This document shows positions 26,983 through 40,210 of a stretch of DNA of 64,000 bases, piece after piece; within the stretch, counting starts at the first letter, position 1; the number at the start of each line of letters is the position of its first letter. The notes under the pieces were generated by a model. The model did not search any database. It saw only the letters and a list, made by a program, of their open reading frames with translations, and was not told the DNA's origin. The stretch lies in NCBI GenBank assembly GCA_900708905.1, contig CAADRB010000004.1, forward strand, positions 2,359,685 to 2,423,684, read 5' to 3'. The position numbers were made by a program, and so were the translations under genes. The stretch comes from Hymenolepis diminuta (Eukaryota; Platyhelminthes; Cestoda; Cyclophyllidea; Hymenolepididae).

Positions 26983-28222
26983 CAGGGTGTGTAAGGCATT
27001 CGAGGACACCTTACGTACTTTTAGAAGAACAGAGCATGAAACTATTAATGGTTGGAACTTACAATTTCTTATAACAAAGCAAATAAACATTAAATCAACC
27101 TAGACATTATTCTACATATCCTCCTTCAGCTTCTATCACCCACTCAATTCGAGTCCGAAAGCGACCCAGGTGGTCAGGTGATGCCTTCCATTCTTCGGTC
27201 TATTGCTTCCATCAGAGAGGAGGATTTAGTATTATTGGGATGGTTATTAAATTCTTTTTCAACGGCGCCCCACCCCACAAGTTATAACCTAAGGGATTAA
27301 TGTCTGGTGAGTTAGGAGACCATAATTTGGGTGTGACCTGATGATGAATCCTGAGTTTTGATAACTTTATGGGATGGAGGCGAATCTTATTGGAAGACAT
27401 CGATTGGCTACATTGTCTATCCAAAGCGGCTTAACAACAATGGTTTGAAGAGTCTCCACGGTGGCATCTTCATTGACTCTAAGGCCCTGTGGAAAAAATT
27501 CAGGAGTCATGTGCTTCCACCGAAAACCATCACTGTTGCTGGAAACTTCATGCGCAAAACAGCTGGCACTTCAATGAGGCCTGTCCGCACATAGCCATCT
27601 ATCATTTCTTTGATTGGCTCTTCGATCCTGGTTGAAGTTTTTGGTTGAAAAAAAATTAATGCCAGTCCTATTCCTCTGGGGACCTCAATTTGTTTAAGAG
27701 TCGTTTTGCACGCATTAAACGATTCTCCAGAGTTGTTTTTATCTACATAAACTGACCTCGCCTAACAATGTATGCCTTATATCTGAGGTCTTGACGAGCA
27801 GCATTCCTTATTCTTCCTTCAGACACATGAAAATCTTTGGCAAAATACCGCCCATTGACTTCCCACTATTTTTGTCCATCATGCCATGTACTCTTCCGAC
27901 AGACTCAGGTGTTCTGAGTGAGTCAGCGGATCGTTGATAATGCTCTTTTCTCTTTCTTATGGCGGCCAATTCATCTGCACTGTTTTCATTCAGCAGCTCC
28001 TCTCTAACTCTGCAAAAGAAAGATCTGGCGACTTTTAGAAATCCTGCAATTTCTAAATTGCTGCGTTCCACTTTGATAGACACTGTTGCAGCGTGTCTTT
28101 CCACTTCATTGGATATAGTAGTATCTGTCATGAGATCTCCTGATATAAAAAATACATAAATTATTATTGGATTAGTTTAAACTACAAAAATATAGGTGAC
28201 CCCACACACCTTCCGCCCCCTG
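26983..28222 (-). mobile_element. Decayed mariner/Tc1-like DNA transposon 1
   Basis: This element of about 1.24 kb has terminal inverted repeats. The left end reads CAGGGTGTGTAAGGC; the right end, reverse-complemented, reads CAGGGGGCGGAAGGT. Roughly two thirds of the first 28 positions match, ending CACCT. A TA follows on the right (28223-28224); the left flank is TG, so one target-site copy may have mutated. The transposase lies on the minus strand and is broken. Confidence 0.85.
27107..28131 (-). pseudogene. Mariner-like transposase pseudogene (element 1)
   Basis: Read on the minus strand, the N-terminal part (28131 down to 27808) has a mariner-type body with KRKEHYQRSADSLRTPE. After a frameshift it continues with RNAARQDLRYKAYIVRRGQF and RAKRLLNKL, then VPAVLRMKFPATVMVFG, and ends with EAEGGYVE and a stop. 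Three changes would inactivate it. The first catalytic Asp (usual FSDEKNF) is replaced by FQPK. The segment usually reading QQDSAPSHK has a stop just before the second Asp. The third catalytic Asp in SPDINPLxY is Gly (GGT). The family uses a DD34D triad to cut and rejoin DNA at the element ends; this copy cannot. Confidence 0.88.
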
Positions 28223-29720
28223 TAAATATAATCAGAAATACAAAGAAAACAGCATTACTTCTAAAGAAATAATTCTAAATCCGGTAGATCGGAAGCAGTT
28301 AACTATGATTTTTCTCAAAGATATGTATTCGAAATTAAGACGCATAGTTAGTAAGAAGGAAAAGGGGGAATTCGATTTTTCCGATCTTGAAAAGTAAATA
28401 AATAATCTTGAACTTGAGTGGGAATTCTCGTGGTTCGTTATACTTGAATCTGGATGATTTGACTGAAGATGAGTACAGGCAGCTTTTGAGTTGTATTTCA
28501 GGCTGAATGTTATTTTTATTCAGCAGGATTTGCAGTGGTCTTTAGTATAAAAGTTAGCGGAAGAAATTACACAACGCAAGCTGCGTATATTAAGTAGAGT
28601 AAACTGTTGCTATCCATTGTTACAAACTAAGAATTGCTGTTAATTTTACAAGTAAAATTTTAGCCTTGTTGATCTCAAAAGATCCAGGTATAAATCTGCC
28701 AGTCTAAATAGTTCACTAGAACTGAGGAATGGAATAAATGGATTCATTCAATGGGGAGTATATGGATCATCTTCCTTGTTTACAGGAAGTGAATAAAATA
28801 CTCTCCGATATGTTTATTGAGAATTCAAATTTACATGGCACGAATTCATCTTACATTCACTTTTAGCAACTTAGATCTCTCTTTAGTACTCTTAAACCAT
28901 ACCTTTGGCTTTTTGAGAAATGGATCTAGGGAGTTATCGAATGAAAGAATAAATAAATAGTCAGGCAGAAAGATGCTGAGTGGAGTGTTGAAAAATTTCC
29001 TTATGTAAACAAAATGACAAGCTGTCCGTCTAAATTTTCTTGATCGGACTGATTAGTTGACACGGCCAAAGAAAAATATTTTAATTTAAGTTTCGCAAGA
29101 ACCTAGAGAATGGAGCGCCTTTATTCAAAAATAAGACCTCCAGTATGATTTTAACTTTCACTAAATCGTCGGTCACTTTAGAATCTAGTAGTATTATCAA
29201 AGAGATGAAATAAATTTTGATTGCTAGCCATCTGTTTAACTGTACAAGTTTCCTTCCTTTCTTACTGAATCATAACGGATTGAAGCGTTTGATCTCAACT
29301 CCTTTCTTTTAATGTGAAAGTAGTCATAATTTATGTTTGAAGAAAAGGCAATAAACCAGTGTGGGTTAGAAAGAAATAAAAAATGAATTATATTCTAACA
29401 TCTAATCTATAACATATGAATTGCAATTATGGTACTAGACATCAAAACCTAAATCTCTGAAATAAATACCGTAAATGCAAATATACTGCAGGGAAACGGA
29501 TTAATTATAGAAATATTGTAAGTTAATTTAAAACTTCATACAGTAGATAAAGGGTCTAATCATCAAGCTTCTATTTAAAGACAATTTTCACTATAAGATT
29601 ATTTTTGTTTAGATTTGATTGAATGGATAAGATAATATCAATTGTACTTCCACTCAATATTTAAAATAATTATCATATTTTCAACCATTGAATGTGATTT
29701 CCTCAGTGAGCTCCTGCATT

Positions 29721-29763
29721 CATATATATATATATATATGCATATATATATATATATAATATG
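29721..29763. repeat. (AT)n microsatellite
   Basis: Two runs of alternating AT are joined by a central GC-containing break (ATGCATAT). The sequence is almost perfectly self-complementary and could extrude as a hairpin. Confidence 0.9.
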
Positions 29764-29794
29764 TATATCAGATTATTAAAACAACTACTTTGGT

Positions 29795-29880
29795 TAATTA
29801 ATGTAGAAAATCCGGAGAAATATTCCTCTCCTGCCATGTTCAAATGTTACGGGTTCAAAAACCACCACGGATTGATTCAG
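29795..29880 (+). repeat. SINE-like fragment
   Basis: CCTGCCATG, then AATGTTACGGGTTCAAAAACC, matches the box-B neighbourhood of the tRNA-derived family (ATGCCAATGGTTACGGGTCC in the 50-kb copy). GGGTTCAAAAACC keeps the box-B core. The body is not clearly recognisable. Confidence 0.45.
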
Positions 29881-30024
29881 TTTTGGGAACTATAAAAATT
29901 TTAATATTCAGAGGGGTAGCCTTTTACAGTTTTGCTGTCAGAAATCTTTCAAAGGCTTTTGTTCTGCAAATTCATTTGAAAACATTGGATCATTTATAAA
30001 ATGGAACGATTAAGTTTCTCTGGT

Positions 30025-30175
30025 GTGCGAAATGAGCAATTGCAGACGAATTGAAAATTAAGATCTCTCATAAAATGATTCGGCCTCACTAAAAAAACCT
30101 CCGGGATATTGTCTCTCATCCTGACCTCAGAATCACGCAGAAATGATATCTATCTCTATGATTAAATACCTAATC
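30025..30175 (+). repeat. Dispersed repeat family C, copy 1
   Basis: Aligns in direct orientation with 32295-32440. Shared anchors are AATGAGCA, AAAATCTCTC (or AGATCTCTC), CCTGA, TCAGAATCACGC and GATATCTAT (or GGTATCTAT), in the same order and spacing. The two copies flank mariner element 2. Origin unknown. Confidence 0.65.
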
Positions 30176-30553
30176 AAGGATATACGGGTATAAAAGTTGT
30201 CACATTATGAAAAAATCAAGCAAGCATAAAAGCATCACGTAAGCACATATAATTCTGCTGGTCTTCTCACTATAAGATTGACCAGTCGTAAATTACAGCT
30301 TATGCCAAATAATATCTCCGTAAATCCGAAATGGAAGTGGCAGCGCCACTAAATCTTTTGAAATCGGTAAACTCGGGTGTATTCCTTTTTTAGCTATCAA
30401 GCGAGTATAAATGGGTTTTTAAAACGCAGTATTACGAAGATCCAGGCCGTTACAAATTTGTACTTTTAAAAAATAAAAGTGCAACATTTACTTAGGTGTT
30501 CTTAACTGAATGGAATAATCCTAAGTGCTCAAGCTTTGAAGGTCATACTAATA

Positions 30554-31830
30554 TCAGGTTGTAACAGAAATTCTGTCCAATTTTTAACCTATGTGTTTAG
30601 GGTAAGATTACTTTAGTGTACCTTGTTAATGTTGTATACTTATCTATGGTAATTAATAAATATTATTTCTTCCTTCAGATTGTGTGATAATTATCGTTAT
30701 TAATAACTATTTCTAGCCCTAATGCACACTCCAAATAAAGAGCATATCAGGCATATTTTACCCTTTGAATTTCATCAACAAAATACGGCAAGCTCAGCAG
30801 CAAAAACGGTTAAAGATGCTGTGAATGGAAAGACCTGTAGAAGGTGGTTTTCACATTTCAAAAAGGATGATTTCAGCCTGAAAGACGAACCGAAAGCAGG
30901 ATACTCAAAAAACTCAATTCTGAGCAATTGCAAGTTTCCATTGATGAAAATCCAACCTTCACTACTAGAGAACTGAGCAAAACCTTTCACGTGAGCCGTC
31001 GTATGAAAAGACTTGGTTGGGAAGGTCTCAAAGGTCGGGAGATGGCCCCCTCCCCACACGATTTGTCAGAAATCGACAAGCAACAGCATGTGACTTATTG
31101 TGTTTCAATTTTGTGACCGTTCTCGTGAACTTCAAATATCTTTTTTAAACCCAATCACAACTGACAGCAACGAGAAGTAGTGGACCTTTTACAACAATGT
31201 TAAGCGCAAAGCGGTTAAGTGGTGAAGTCGTGATTCAAAGCCAATTTCACAACCAGGACAATTTGAGACTGCTCCCGAAAAGATTTCTATTTTGTGGGAT
31301 TTGAAGGGACTTGTTTATTATGAACCAATGGGTGACGTGGGTGATAACATGTGAAGTTTATTGTCAGCAACTAGCCCGTTTAAAAGCAGTTAACGACAGT
31401 TAAAACGGCCTTCTTTGATCAATCGAAAAGGAGTGATTCTGCACCATGACAATGCCAGACCCCACACTCCAAGAGCAACTAAAAATCTCTTTGAGGAATT
31501 TGGCTGGGAAGTCATGCCATCACCCACCATATTCTCCCCATCTTCTCTTGCACCAACCGATTTTCATCTTTTCAGGAGCTTACAGATTCATTTAATGGAA
31601 CTTCAAAGGCTTACTTCAAGAGAAGAAGTCGAAATGAAAAAGCTAGTTTCTTTTCTTGAGTGCAAACTGGCTAAATTCTGTGAAGAAGGAATGAGAAAGC
31701 TTATGGCAAGGTGGAAAGATGTAATTAATAAAAATTGTGACTATGTTGAACACTAAATAAATGTATTTTTGACAAAATTTTCACTTTAACCCTAATTTTA
31801 AAAATAGACAGAATTTCCGTTACAACCCGA
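30554..31830 (+). mobile_element. Decayed mariner DNA transposon 2
   Basis: This 1.28-kb element has clear terminal inverted repeats. The 5' end reads TCAGGTTGTAACAGAAATTC; the 3' end, reverse-complemented, reads TCGGGTTGTAACGGAAATTC, and the match continues TGTC and a T-run. Both ends are flanked by TA (30552-30553 and 31831-31832), the target-site duplication of this superfamily. The termini are better preserved than those of element 1. The encoded transposase is disrupted. Confidence 0.92.
30722..31756 (+). pseudogene. Mariner transposase pseudogene (element 2)
   Basis: The N terminus (NKEHIRHILPFEF, then TCRRWFSHFKKDDFSL) is the helix-turn-helix region of a classical mariner transposase. 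A frameshift moves the reading to SIDENPTFTTRELSKTF. Later parts include a degraded ITxDxxKW-type block (first Asp kept), in-frame stops, then HHDNARPH (second Asp) and LAPTDFHLF (third Asp), ending at TAA 31754-31756. The second-to-third Asp spacing is about two residues longer than in Mos1-type enzymes, through extra residues near MPSPTIFSPSS. All three Asp can still be found, but stops and frame changes prevent a full product. Confidence 0.9.
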
Positions 31831-32294
31831 TAACTCAGCGCCAATGGTGTCATGGGTTATGCAGGAACCATTTCTTTCAGGAGCAACATACTAAATTTTT
31901 GCAATATGTTTCCCTTTTTCAGTGAGAATATTGTTGAAAGCAATGCACTCCTTTGTCCAAATCATTTATCCGATTCAACCCTTTAATATGATATAAAAGG
32001 ATTATCTCAATAACAAGGCAAGAATAGTTATTTTTCAACATTGGGTAGAAGAAAGAGCCGGCCTATAGTCGGATAACATGAATACGACTGCAGATTTAGT
32101 CACCTTGTTCCTACTGCTCGCCTTTAATCTTAAATTTCTATTCTAAAACTTGCAACATCAAATAATTGCTATATTAGAGACTAGTAGATAATATTCGGCA
32201 ATAAATCCTCCAGGGGTTTAATCTCTAAGGATATTTAATAAAAGTATGCATATATCTGCAAATAAAAACGAAAGATCGAGCCTTATTATTGTCA

Positions 32295-32440
32295 CCAATG
32301 AGCAGTCGTTCACGAAATTAAAATCAAAATCTCTCGCAAATTATTTAACTTTGCTAATAATTCTCCTGAATTTTGCCTCCGCTCTGACGTCAGAATCACG
32401 CTGATATGGTATCTATTTCCCTAATCGAAATTATTATAAA
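32295..32440 (+). repeat. Dispersed repeat family C, copy 2
   Basis: Direct-orientation partner of 30025-30175, with the conserved block TCAGAATCACGCTGATATGG near its 3' end. Confidence 0.65.
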
Positions 32441-32503
32441 TTTTTAACTCCATAGGTAGGAGAGCTTGGTTAGTCGCCGTAGGATGCTCAGATCTTTATA
32501 TAT

Positions 32504-32559
32504 NNNNNNNNNNNNNNNNNNNNNNNNNNNNNNNNNNNNNNNNNNNNNNNNNNNNNNNN
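32504..32559. other. Assembly gap (56 N)
   Basis: A run of 56 undetermined bases is preceded by TATATAT and followed by AATTATG. The flanks suggest an unresolved TA-rich microsatellite like those at 29.7 and 35.8 kb. Confidence 0.95.
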
Positions 32560-32981
32560 AATTATGTATGTACAGCTTCAACTAACTAACTAACTTGAAT
32601 TTCTATGAGTTTGTTTTTCAACAGGCAAGCAATAACTGCAACCGCCATCAATTAATACGATCATGTCGGCATGTCAATTAAATTCCTAGGAAGACTCAAG
32701 AGATCAAAGACACAGTAATTCCTCTTTTCTAAATCACAATACATTAATCCCTAAGAACTTGGTGGAATTCATCATTGTATTTACCTATTTTGACGGTCTC
32801 TGTCGGACTTGTACCTTATAGGAGTCCAACAAATCAATACTCATAGTCGCAGTGTTTTTGCTTTGTCTCAGGATTATCAATTCCTGATATCTTGATGCTT
32901 ATTCTGAACTAATACTGCTGTCAGTCCGGAGGCCTTTTGGTTTCCCAAAATCAACAACACGAAGACAACTTGTATTCCTAT

Positions 32982-33002
32982 CCCTTTCTCTCTCTCTCTC
33001 TA
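32982..33002. repeat. (CT)n microsatellite
   Basis: A run of CTCTCTCTCT repeats, about 18 nt, within non-coding DNA. Confidence 0.8.
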
Positions 33003-35793
33003 GTCTGAGTGAACTGTAGTCTAGTGATATCTAGTGGGTAGTAGATCGTAACAGCAGATCTAGAACTCCTACAACAAAACATAGTCATACTTTGAGCATC
33101 GCGATTCACTGCATACAATGAAATTTTTAATGAGTTTTTGATAAATTATAACAGCATTAAAATATCATTTCATCTCTATATAATCTAAGTATCAGCCTAA
33201 TTGGAGCGAATACTATTCAAGGAAATTCAGAATTAATTTGCAAAAGGTTATTAATGTTTAATTTAATTTATTTTTATCTGGGGAAATTCTTTAAATTGGC
33301 TGTGACCACTTCTTTCCCACCTGTTGTTCTACATTGATGATGTTCAATTATAACTAACTTTTGCTCTGAAGAAAGTGCATTAAATAGTGATATCATATAT
33401 TTACTGAAGGTGAGTACCGGTAGTATATATATAATAAACCGTAATCATCAGAGCTATGTAGCCAATAAAAGGGGAAGGATATGAATGTTCAATAAGACGT
33501 GAGGTACGTCGATGGACAATTGGTCATGTCGCACATCTGTAAAATCAAATGCAATATTTGTTGGTGCGCATTCAGTGACGTGGTGGTTAACCTCAGTAGT
33601 TCATTCTTGTCAGCCAGAGGGATGGCAGAATGCTAGTTTTCAATAGGAATAACTCCAAGATATCTTTTCCTAAACACGAGTTAAGTGCTGCTAACACTTT
33701 CTACAATGAACTTGGTAAGTTTAACCATAGAGTGAAAGAAGAGTCAGTTTGATAGTGCTTAACACGGATCTAATCACTTCGATCATACCACAAGTTTCCC
33801 CCACTTTCGATTTTAAAGTTTTTCAATATACAACCACAAAAAAATTAATTCTTTTGAAGCGTACTGATTTTTATTTGTAAATAATATTTTTAATTGTATT
33901 GCAATTGAGCATATCAGTTGGTCTAATTTTCCGTCTATTTGCTCATTTAAATTGTTAGAATGAATAAATTGTTATGCATACTATTTATTTGTCATTTCAT
34001 ATAAAAATTGTCTATTTTATAAGTCCTTTTTTCCACGTAGTGCATGTAACCGTCCGCCTGTTACATTTTCCACTGCCAGTTTTTCTCCATTCATCAACAC
34101 TAAAAATCGCACACTGTGGAGTCCTGTGTAATACTTATACGGCAGGTTAATTTATTTGGGCTATTCATGTTTGTTTTGCTTTCAACAATTGACTTTATTT
34201 AATTGGATTATTAAATATGTTATGCAGATATAGTGCAGGCTGTTTTGGAGTAGGCATGCAAATTTGATTGGCTTTCATACAAGCCATTTTTGCTATTTTT
34301 AAATGGAAGCGAATTAACAATTTAAAGGATTTTTTATATATTTAGCCAAAAAATCTACCAGAGTTATTTCTCATTAGTTCGTAGTACCTGCAAACGTTGA
34401 TTCAGGTTTGCTCCCTCTCTTTCCATTTCTCACATATTGACTCATTCCTTTGTCCTATGTACTGTCCATAAATAAATGAAGAGCACGAAATCAGTCAACC
34501 ATTTTATCCGGATTGTCCCAGCTAAGTACTAACGCTTCTCTCTTTTCACCCCATTCTTCATCCTACTTTATATCCCTTTCCCACCTCATTCATTCATTGT
34601 TATCCAATACACGTTTGTCAAGACCAGCTCTTGGTATTGGCACTCGCTAAAGGCTGTTGCTTCCTGTTAGCCTTAGGAAGATCATAAGTCCTATGAGGAG
34701 ATATAAGATAGAATTCGATCCGTCTCCTAAGTATAATTACTATCGGGATTAGAACTACTTTAGGCCACGTACTTAAATTTGAATGAGTTCCTAGAGCATG
34801 CTTCAAGTAAAATTAAAAATAACCTTCCACGGCAACATGGCTTCTTTATCGATTTTTTCTTGTCTGGATCCGTTATTGATAAATCCTTATCAACTACTGA
34901 CGGTCTCGACTACATTCTATTGACTTTGTATCTCAGAGTAACTGAAATACGCATGATTAAATTTATACGTTTTTTATGTGATTTTCTGTAACGCAGTATT
35001 ATATTATATCTTCTCAGTTTGTTGGAGTTCAATGCAGTCTTTTCACCTTTTGTTTCCATACTTCACATACCTCCCTTTTAATCAGGCAGTTGCATAATCT
35101 TAAGGATTTACTAACTTTAATTGTCATTCTGCAATGCTTAAAAGATCGCTAATGAAATTCGTAATTGACGAACGGTTTTTAATGGCTTTGGGTATAGAAC
35201 TAGCCTGTCTTGGTGATGAGGAATGGTTAGATAATATTATGATATAATAGCAATGGATAACTACGGTTGATTGTAAAGACATCAATTATTGTTAATTCAA
35301 ATTGAAAAGGATTTGGAATCTTCGAAACCAAGATTGTATTTTATACGTACATGTGCGATCTTTACACGATAAACTGCAGCTGTTTATAAAAAATCTTTAA
35401 ACTTTTCCCAGATAGTGATCGGATATGTTTTGTTGGTATTTGTGGAAATTTTCTAAAAACTGACGTCAACATTTTCATGGAAAGCGATTTTTAATGTCGT
35501 AATGTTCATGTAGATTTCGTGTGTTTATTCGTTTTACTGTTGTATTCTGTATTTGTTTAAGTTTAAAATTAGCGAAATAAAATGTTCTATTTAAGTCCTT
35601 TTTCCAATGAGTGAGATAGACTAATGAATTTCTTTAATCCCACGAGAAAACCATAAATAATTTAGCAAATTTTGTTTAGTGTCTGAGTTTATTTTCATTG
35701 GTATTAATATTTTAATTCTTTGGGCTTAAATGAAGACATTAAATGCAACCATTGGAAGAAAATAGGAAAGTGCTGAAAAACTTTGAATTCAAT

Positions 35794-35813
35794 AATATAT
35801 ATATATATATATG
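35794..35813. repeat. (AT)n microsatellite
   Basis: About ten uninterrupted AT repeats, flanked by TTCAATA and GTAGTAC. Confidence 0.9.
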
Positions 35814-38800
35814 TAGTACAGCTACTTTGAAATGAAATTTTTATTTTCGTTCCGCGCATTTAATGTGCTAAAGTAACCCTCTGGGACGTAAACTCACATT
35901 CGCAAGCCAGTGATAATATTATTAGCCTTAATATTACACGTCTACTATTCATACGGATCAAGCTCCCGCCGAACTTAAAACAACTCTACCGCAGAGCCAT
36001 CACGAGTGATTAGATAAAAAGTTGATATTCTGAATCCCATTGGCTAAATCTACCGCCTTGTTCCCTTGTCTGCACAGTTTAATTATTCAGACCTTTAAAA
36101 TAAGCGGTCAATTCTTTTTAATACCGACTATCCAAAATGAACCAGTTTAAGCAAAAAAGTTTAAGTATTTATTGAGGTTTCCTCTCAATTTTCATTAAAT
36201 TTATTAAAGTTGCTCAATTTTCCAAATTATGCCAACTCTATAGCCACATTACACAAAAAGGTAAGCAATATTTGCTCATTTGCGAGATACTAGCTACTAC
36301 CGTGTGAAAATTTCATAAACTATTACAACTTTTAACATTGCTTGCCTCAAATGTAAAGAAATTACAAAAACTTTTTATACAATGCATTAAATATATAGCG
36401 ATTGTGACTAGAAAATTTCAACTTCATTATGGAAAAACAATTGACATTCTGTATTTCAGTTTAATATGATCTACTAAAAATATTTAAAATGAACTTATTA
36501 AATTAAATAATTTATTCACTATAATGGAGAAAGTTAATTCTTTCAATTTAGCTGATTTTGCCTGAATCGTTACGCTGATTTAAAATTAGTGCTGTTTGAA
36601 CACCGTCATTGAAACATGCCACGATAATGAAATCATAAAAACTCGTGCTGCTACTGTGGCAACAGTGCACCACGATCTGAAAATAAGTGGATATTAAAAT
36701 CTATACGGCCGTTTTAAATATTTGGCAAACTGATCAGTACAGTGTGTAATGAAATGACGAAAGATATCAGTACGTTGAACTTAGGAGTGTTATTTTCGTT
36801 ACCCTGGCCAAATCAAAAGAACTTTCGCTGGTTTAAATTATGGGGTAGCACCTGAACATATGAACTCCATAATTAGATGAAACGAGATCGAAAAGGAGCA
36901 TTTAATATAGTTAGAATGTCAAGAGTCTTATCTTATTTAATTCCTAAATGCCCTTGGATGTCCACCTCTTCATAAGCGTTAAAATCCACTATGTAATATC
37001 TTAATTTTTCAGAACTCAATTTTCAGGATATGATTCCTGAGTATCTAGGTGAGTCCATGTCCCCTCTATTTAAAGCTTATCGTTTAGCTCATATAAATGA
37101 ATATTTGATCCTGCTACTTTAATTCATTTGCTCTTCATGCAGCCTTTAGAAGTTAGAGGAGGCTATCAAATGTCCTTTATACATGGCAGAGCTCACTATG
37201 TTTCACTCCAACTGGATTAGTAAATTTGTTTAGCTTCCTTCTAGGAACTTTAAGTATCATAAAAACTTGCACTAGCTCTGCTCATCACAAAAATTTAGGA
37301 TCAGTTTCATGACAAATTAAAAGCCATTTTTACCGTATTTGAAATTTAATTTCATTGCTTTTACCAGCATTATTAGTTACAACAATTAAAAACCAACTGT
37401 CGGAAATCAGGACCATCTTCAGTAAATTCGAAGCAGCCGTATTTTGGTGGGACGATTTATTCTATTTTCTTCCTAAACATAGTGCAATTGAGTGGCTTAT
37501 GCAGTAGCTTTTGCATGGACAACAAATGTAATTGTTCCTTTGTGCGGTTGATTAAGTTTTTGTGGTCTTAATCAACATCATCAGCTGAAGAACGATTAAT
37601 CCTGAATATTATTTGGGGAAAAGTAATATAAGAACTATACTTTGAATATTCTAATAATTAATAAATATTATAAAGGATACAATTCTGTTTACTGGTATTA
37701 AATAAGATTTTTAAATATATTAATTAAATTTTTGCTAATAACACTAAGTTACTCTCAGGTAAATTTAGACCCCATAAATAAATTACAAGTAAATTATAAA
37801 TAGATTAAATATTTATGGATTATTAATTGAAATCAATACATTTTGGTAAAAACAAAACTGCCATGGCGCATTTTGTTTATTTATATTGAAAAGCTTTTAT
37901 TTAATTAACTTAAATGTCAGAAAATATGATAATGATAATATATGCATTTTGTCCTTCACCGATATTTTCCAAATAGGTCGCTTCTCTAGCCTCTCCCTCT
38001 CCCCCATCCAAATTAATGGACGCGTAGTTGATTCACCCTCATTTTTAAGATATATATCATTATATTTAGATGATCTTCTCGGCGTTGATTTTTTCTGTTT
38101 TTCGAAATTTGTTTACTTGGATTTTATGGAATTCTTTTTGTTGTCTTTACTACTAAACATGAATATCATAATCCCACACTATAGTTTTTATTTTACTTCT
38201 AGTGAGACTTTTAGAAATGATACCTTGTGTCATAGAGGAAAACAACTGAAACTGATTAAGTCCATAGCAAAATGAGGGATGGAGAGGAGAAGGGATCGAA
38301 ATGATGTTGAGATTAGAGTCAGGATATCATGATTTTTGGATTCGGGTGGAACAATATTTGCTCATTAGGTAGTTCACGTTCCAGAATTCAAATATCATGG
38401 TTTGTCTCCTGGATTACTGATCATAACTTTCCATTTTTCAAACCTTACATTTCTTTCTACTTCGATGTGCATAAACAATCACAGAGACGAAACAACTAAG
38501 AGCTCCACCTTATAAATGGTTGCTGACGTCTGAGTCCTTTGGGTTTTAGACACCTGTTTTAAATTGCTTCGATTCGATTATTGAACGAACTGAAAAACTT
38601 TGCTCGGTTCGATCTGAATTTATCTTCCCCCATTTCACTTCTAGTATATTTCCCTCATTTGACTTACCCTCAAACAACCATTGAGTTCGTTCAAAGCCCC
38701 ATATCCAATCATTAAAGTTTAAAATACTTTGCTTACGTCATCTACCTACTCAGAGCTGCAAGAAGGTACAAATGAATCAAGATGGCATGATCATCCACTC

Positions 38801-40176
38801 GATTAAATCAACTGGTCCCGAATACCACGAACATTCATCGATCTAGAAACCCGAGGAATAAATGCGTGAAAATTAAGCTTGGTAAAATATGGATATTATA
38901 ATGTGAATCATACTTTTCATGAGAAAGTAGATAACTCAACTCCTTCAGAATTCAAATAAAATGGAACTTTTGTCATCCTCTCTCCATTATATTCTCCTAT
39001 TCAATCCCTTTCCGTTTCATTCCTTCCTGGACCATTTTGATATACCACGTATTCAGAGGATATTCATGATTAAAACTAGTTCAACTTTTTATTGCCGTGT
39101 AAAACATAGATAGAAATAAATTTCGTAAAAGTTCGATTGTGAGAGATGGGGATTAGATATCTTCTATTATATACACTTCCCAAGTGCACAATACGTTCAT
39201 CTTTCTCGTTCTTATGATCACACCTTATGGAAATACCGGAAATCTCTTTTTGTAAATTCAGTGTATATTGCCAAATGCCTTAAGAGAGTATTATGAGGAA
39301 ATACTTAGCTTCTACACAATTTATCTTTAAGTGTGTTTAAGAATACTTATAAATAAGTTCTAATTTCTTTATTATCATCACTTTAAGACAGCTCGGAAAC
39401 ATATTGTTCTCCCCTCCCCCCACTCTCCCCACTTTAATAACTTGAAGCTCATTGGGGAGCGTTGTTCAAATGGAATAATCACTCCAACGATTATGAGATT
39501 TCCTTGACAAAATTTTATTGAGCACTCTTACGTTAAGATCACACAAGACCATGTAACATCATCCTAATTTATCAGCCATTGAAAGATAAAAATGTAATTC
39601 CTAATTAATCAACCGATCAATAAACACTGGATATCGTGGATAAGAATTTGTTTAGTAATCCTAGGAACGAAGTATGTTTGTAGCGTCAAGTAGTCAACTG
39701 TCAAATGAGTAAATATTATGCAATCCCGATTTTAAAACCAAATGTAGTAGGTCTCCTGATACACTATCTTTATTATCAACACCATTTCTATTCGCTCTTA
39801 AAATCCGTTGTTACTTCATTTCAGTTGCTTCCCCATCATAAAGAACTTGTAAAATATTATCCCAGCCGCGGGCTGTAACATAATAATCATCTTTCTGCAA
39901 CTAAACAATTGACTGCAAATTTACCTTTCTAGCCCCCAACAAAGTTCTTTTAAAACTTTTCTACCCTGGAAATCCTATTTAATAGTAATTAAACATGCTT
40001 AAGTGTTAAAGGCAAACCGTTATTCGTCATTATCAGTTCCACACAAAAACAGATTTCTAATCTGGTCTAGGACAGCCAAATCTCTGAAATAAAAACTCAA
40101 CACTCGCTCACTTGCTACTTATTAATTATAAGTAACCACATTAAACACAAAACATTTTCAACATACTTTTTACAAT

Positions 40177-40182
40177 TTTATT
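40177..40182 (-). terminator. Poly(A) signal of the SWIM-domain gene
   Basis: AATAAA on the minus strand lies about 30 nt downstream of the stop codon at 40211-40213, the usual position for cleavage and polyadenylation. Confidence 0.6.
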
Positions 40183-40210
40183 ATGAAAATGCAAAGGTAC
40201 TATACTACTG

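Larger units (their letters stand above)
28223..30553. other. Intergenic region with repeats, no gene seen
   Basis: AT-rich, with an (AT)n microsatellite at 29721-29760, a SINE-like scrap at about 29795-29880 and a repeat copy at about 30025-30170. No coding exon is supported. Confidence 0.5.
31831..40210. other. Long region without a supported gene
   Basis: Contains repeat family C copy 2, an assembly gap, short CT and AT microsatellites and otherwise AT-rich DNA. The longest open frame (37886-38275, 129 codons) is hydrophobic and low in complexity, with no homology I can see, and I do not call it. AATAAA on the minus strand at 40177-40182 probably belongs to the gene ending at 40211. Confidence 0.5.

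Noticed and set aside
27358..28159. Plus-strand open frames within mariner 1
   Set aside because: Antisense shadows of the minus-strand transposase.
37886..38275. 129-codon plus-strand open frame
   Set aside because: The product is low in complexity, Phe/Leu/Ile/Ser-rich, matches the local AT composition and has no domain or splice context.
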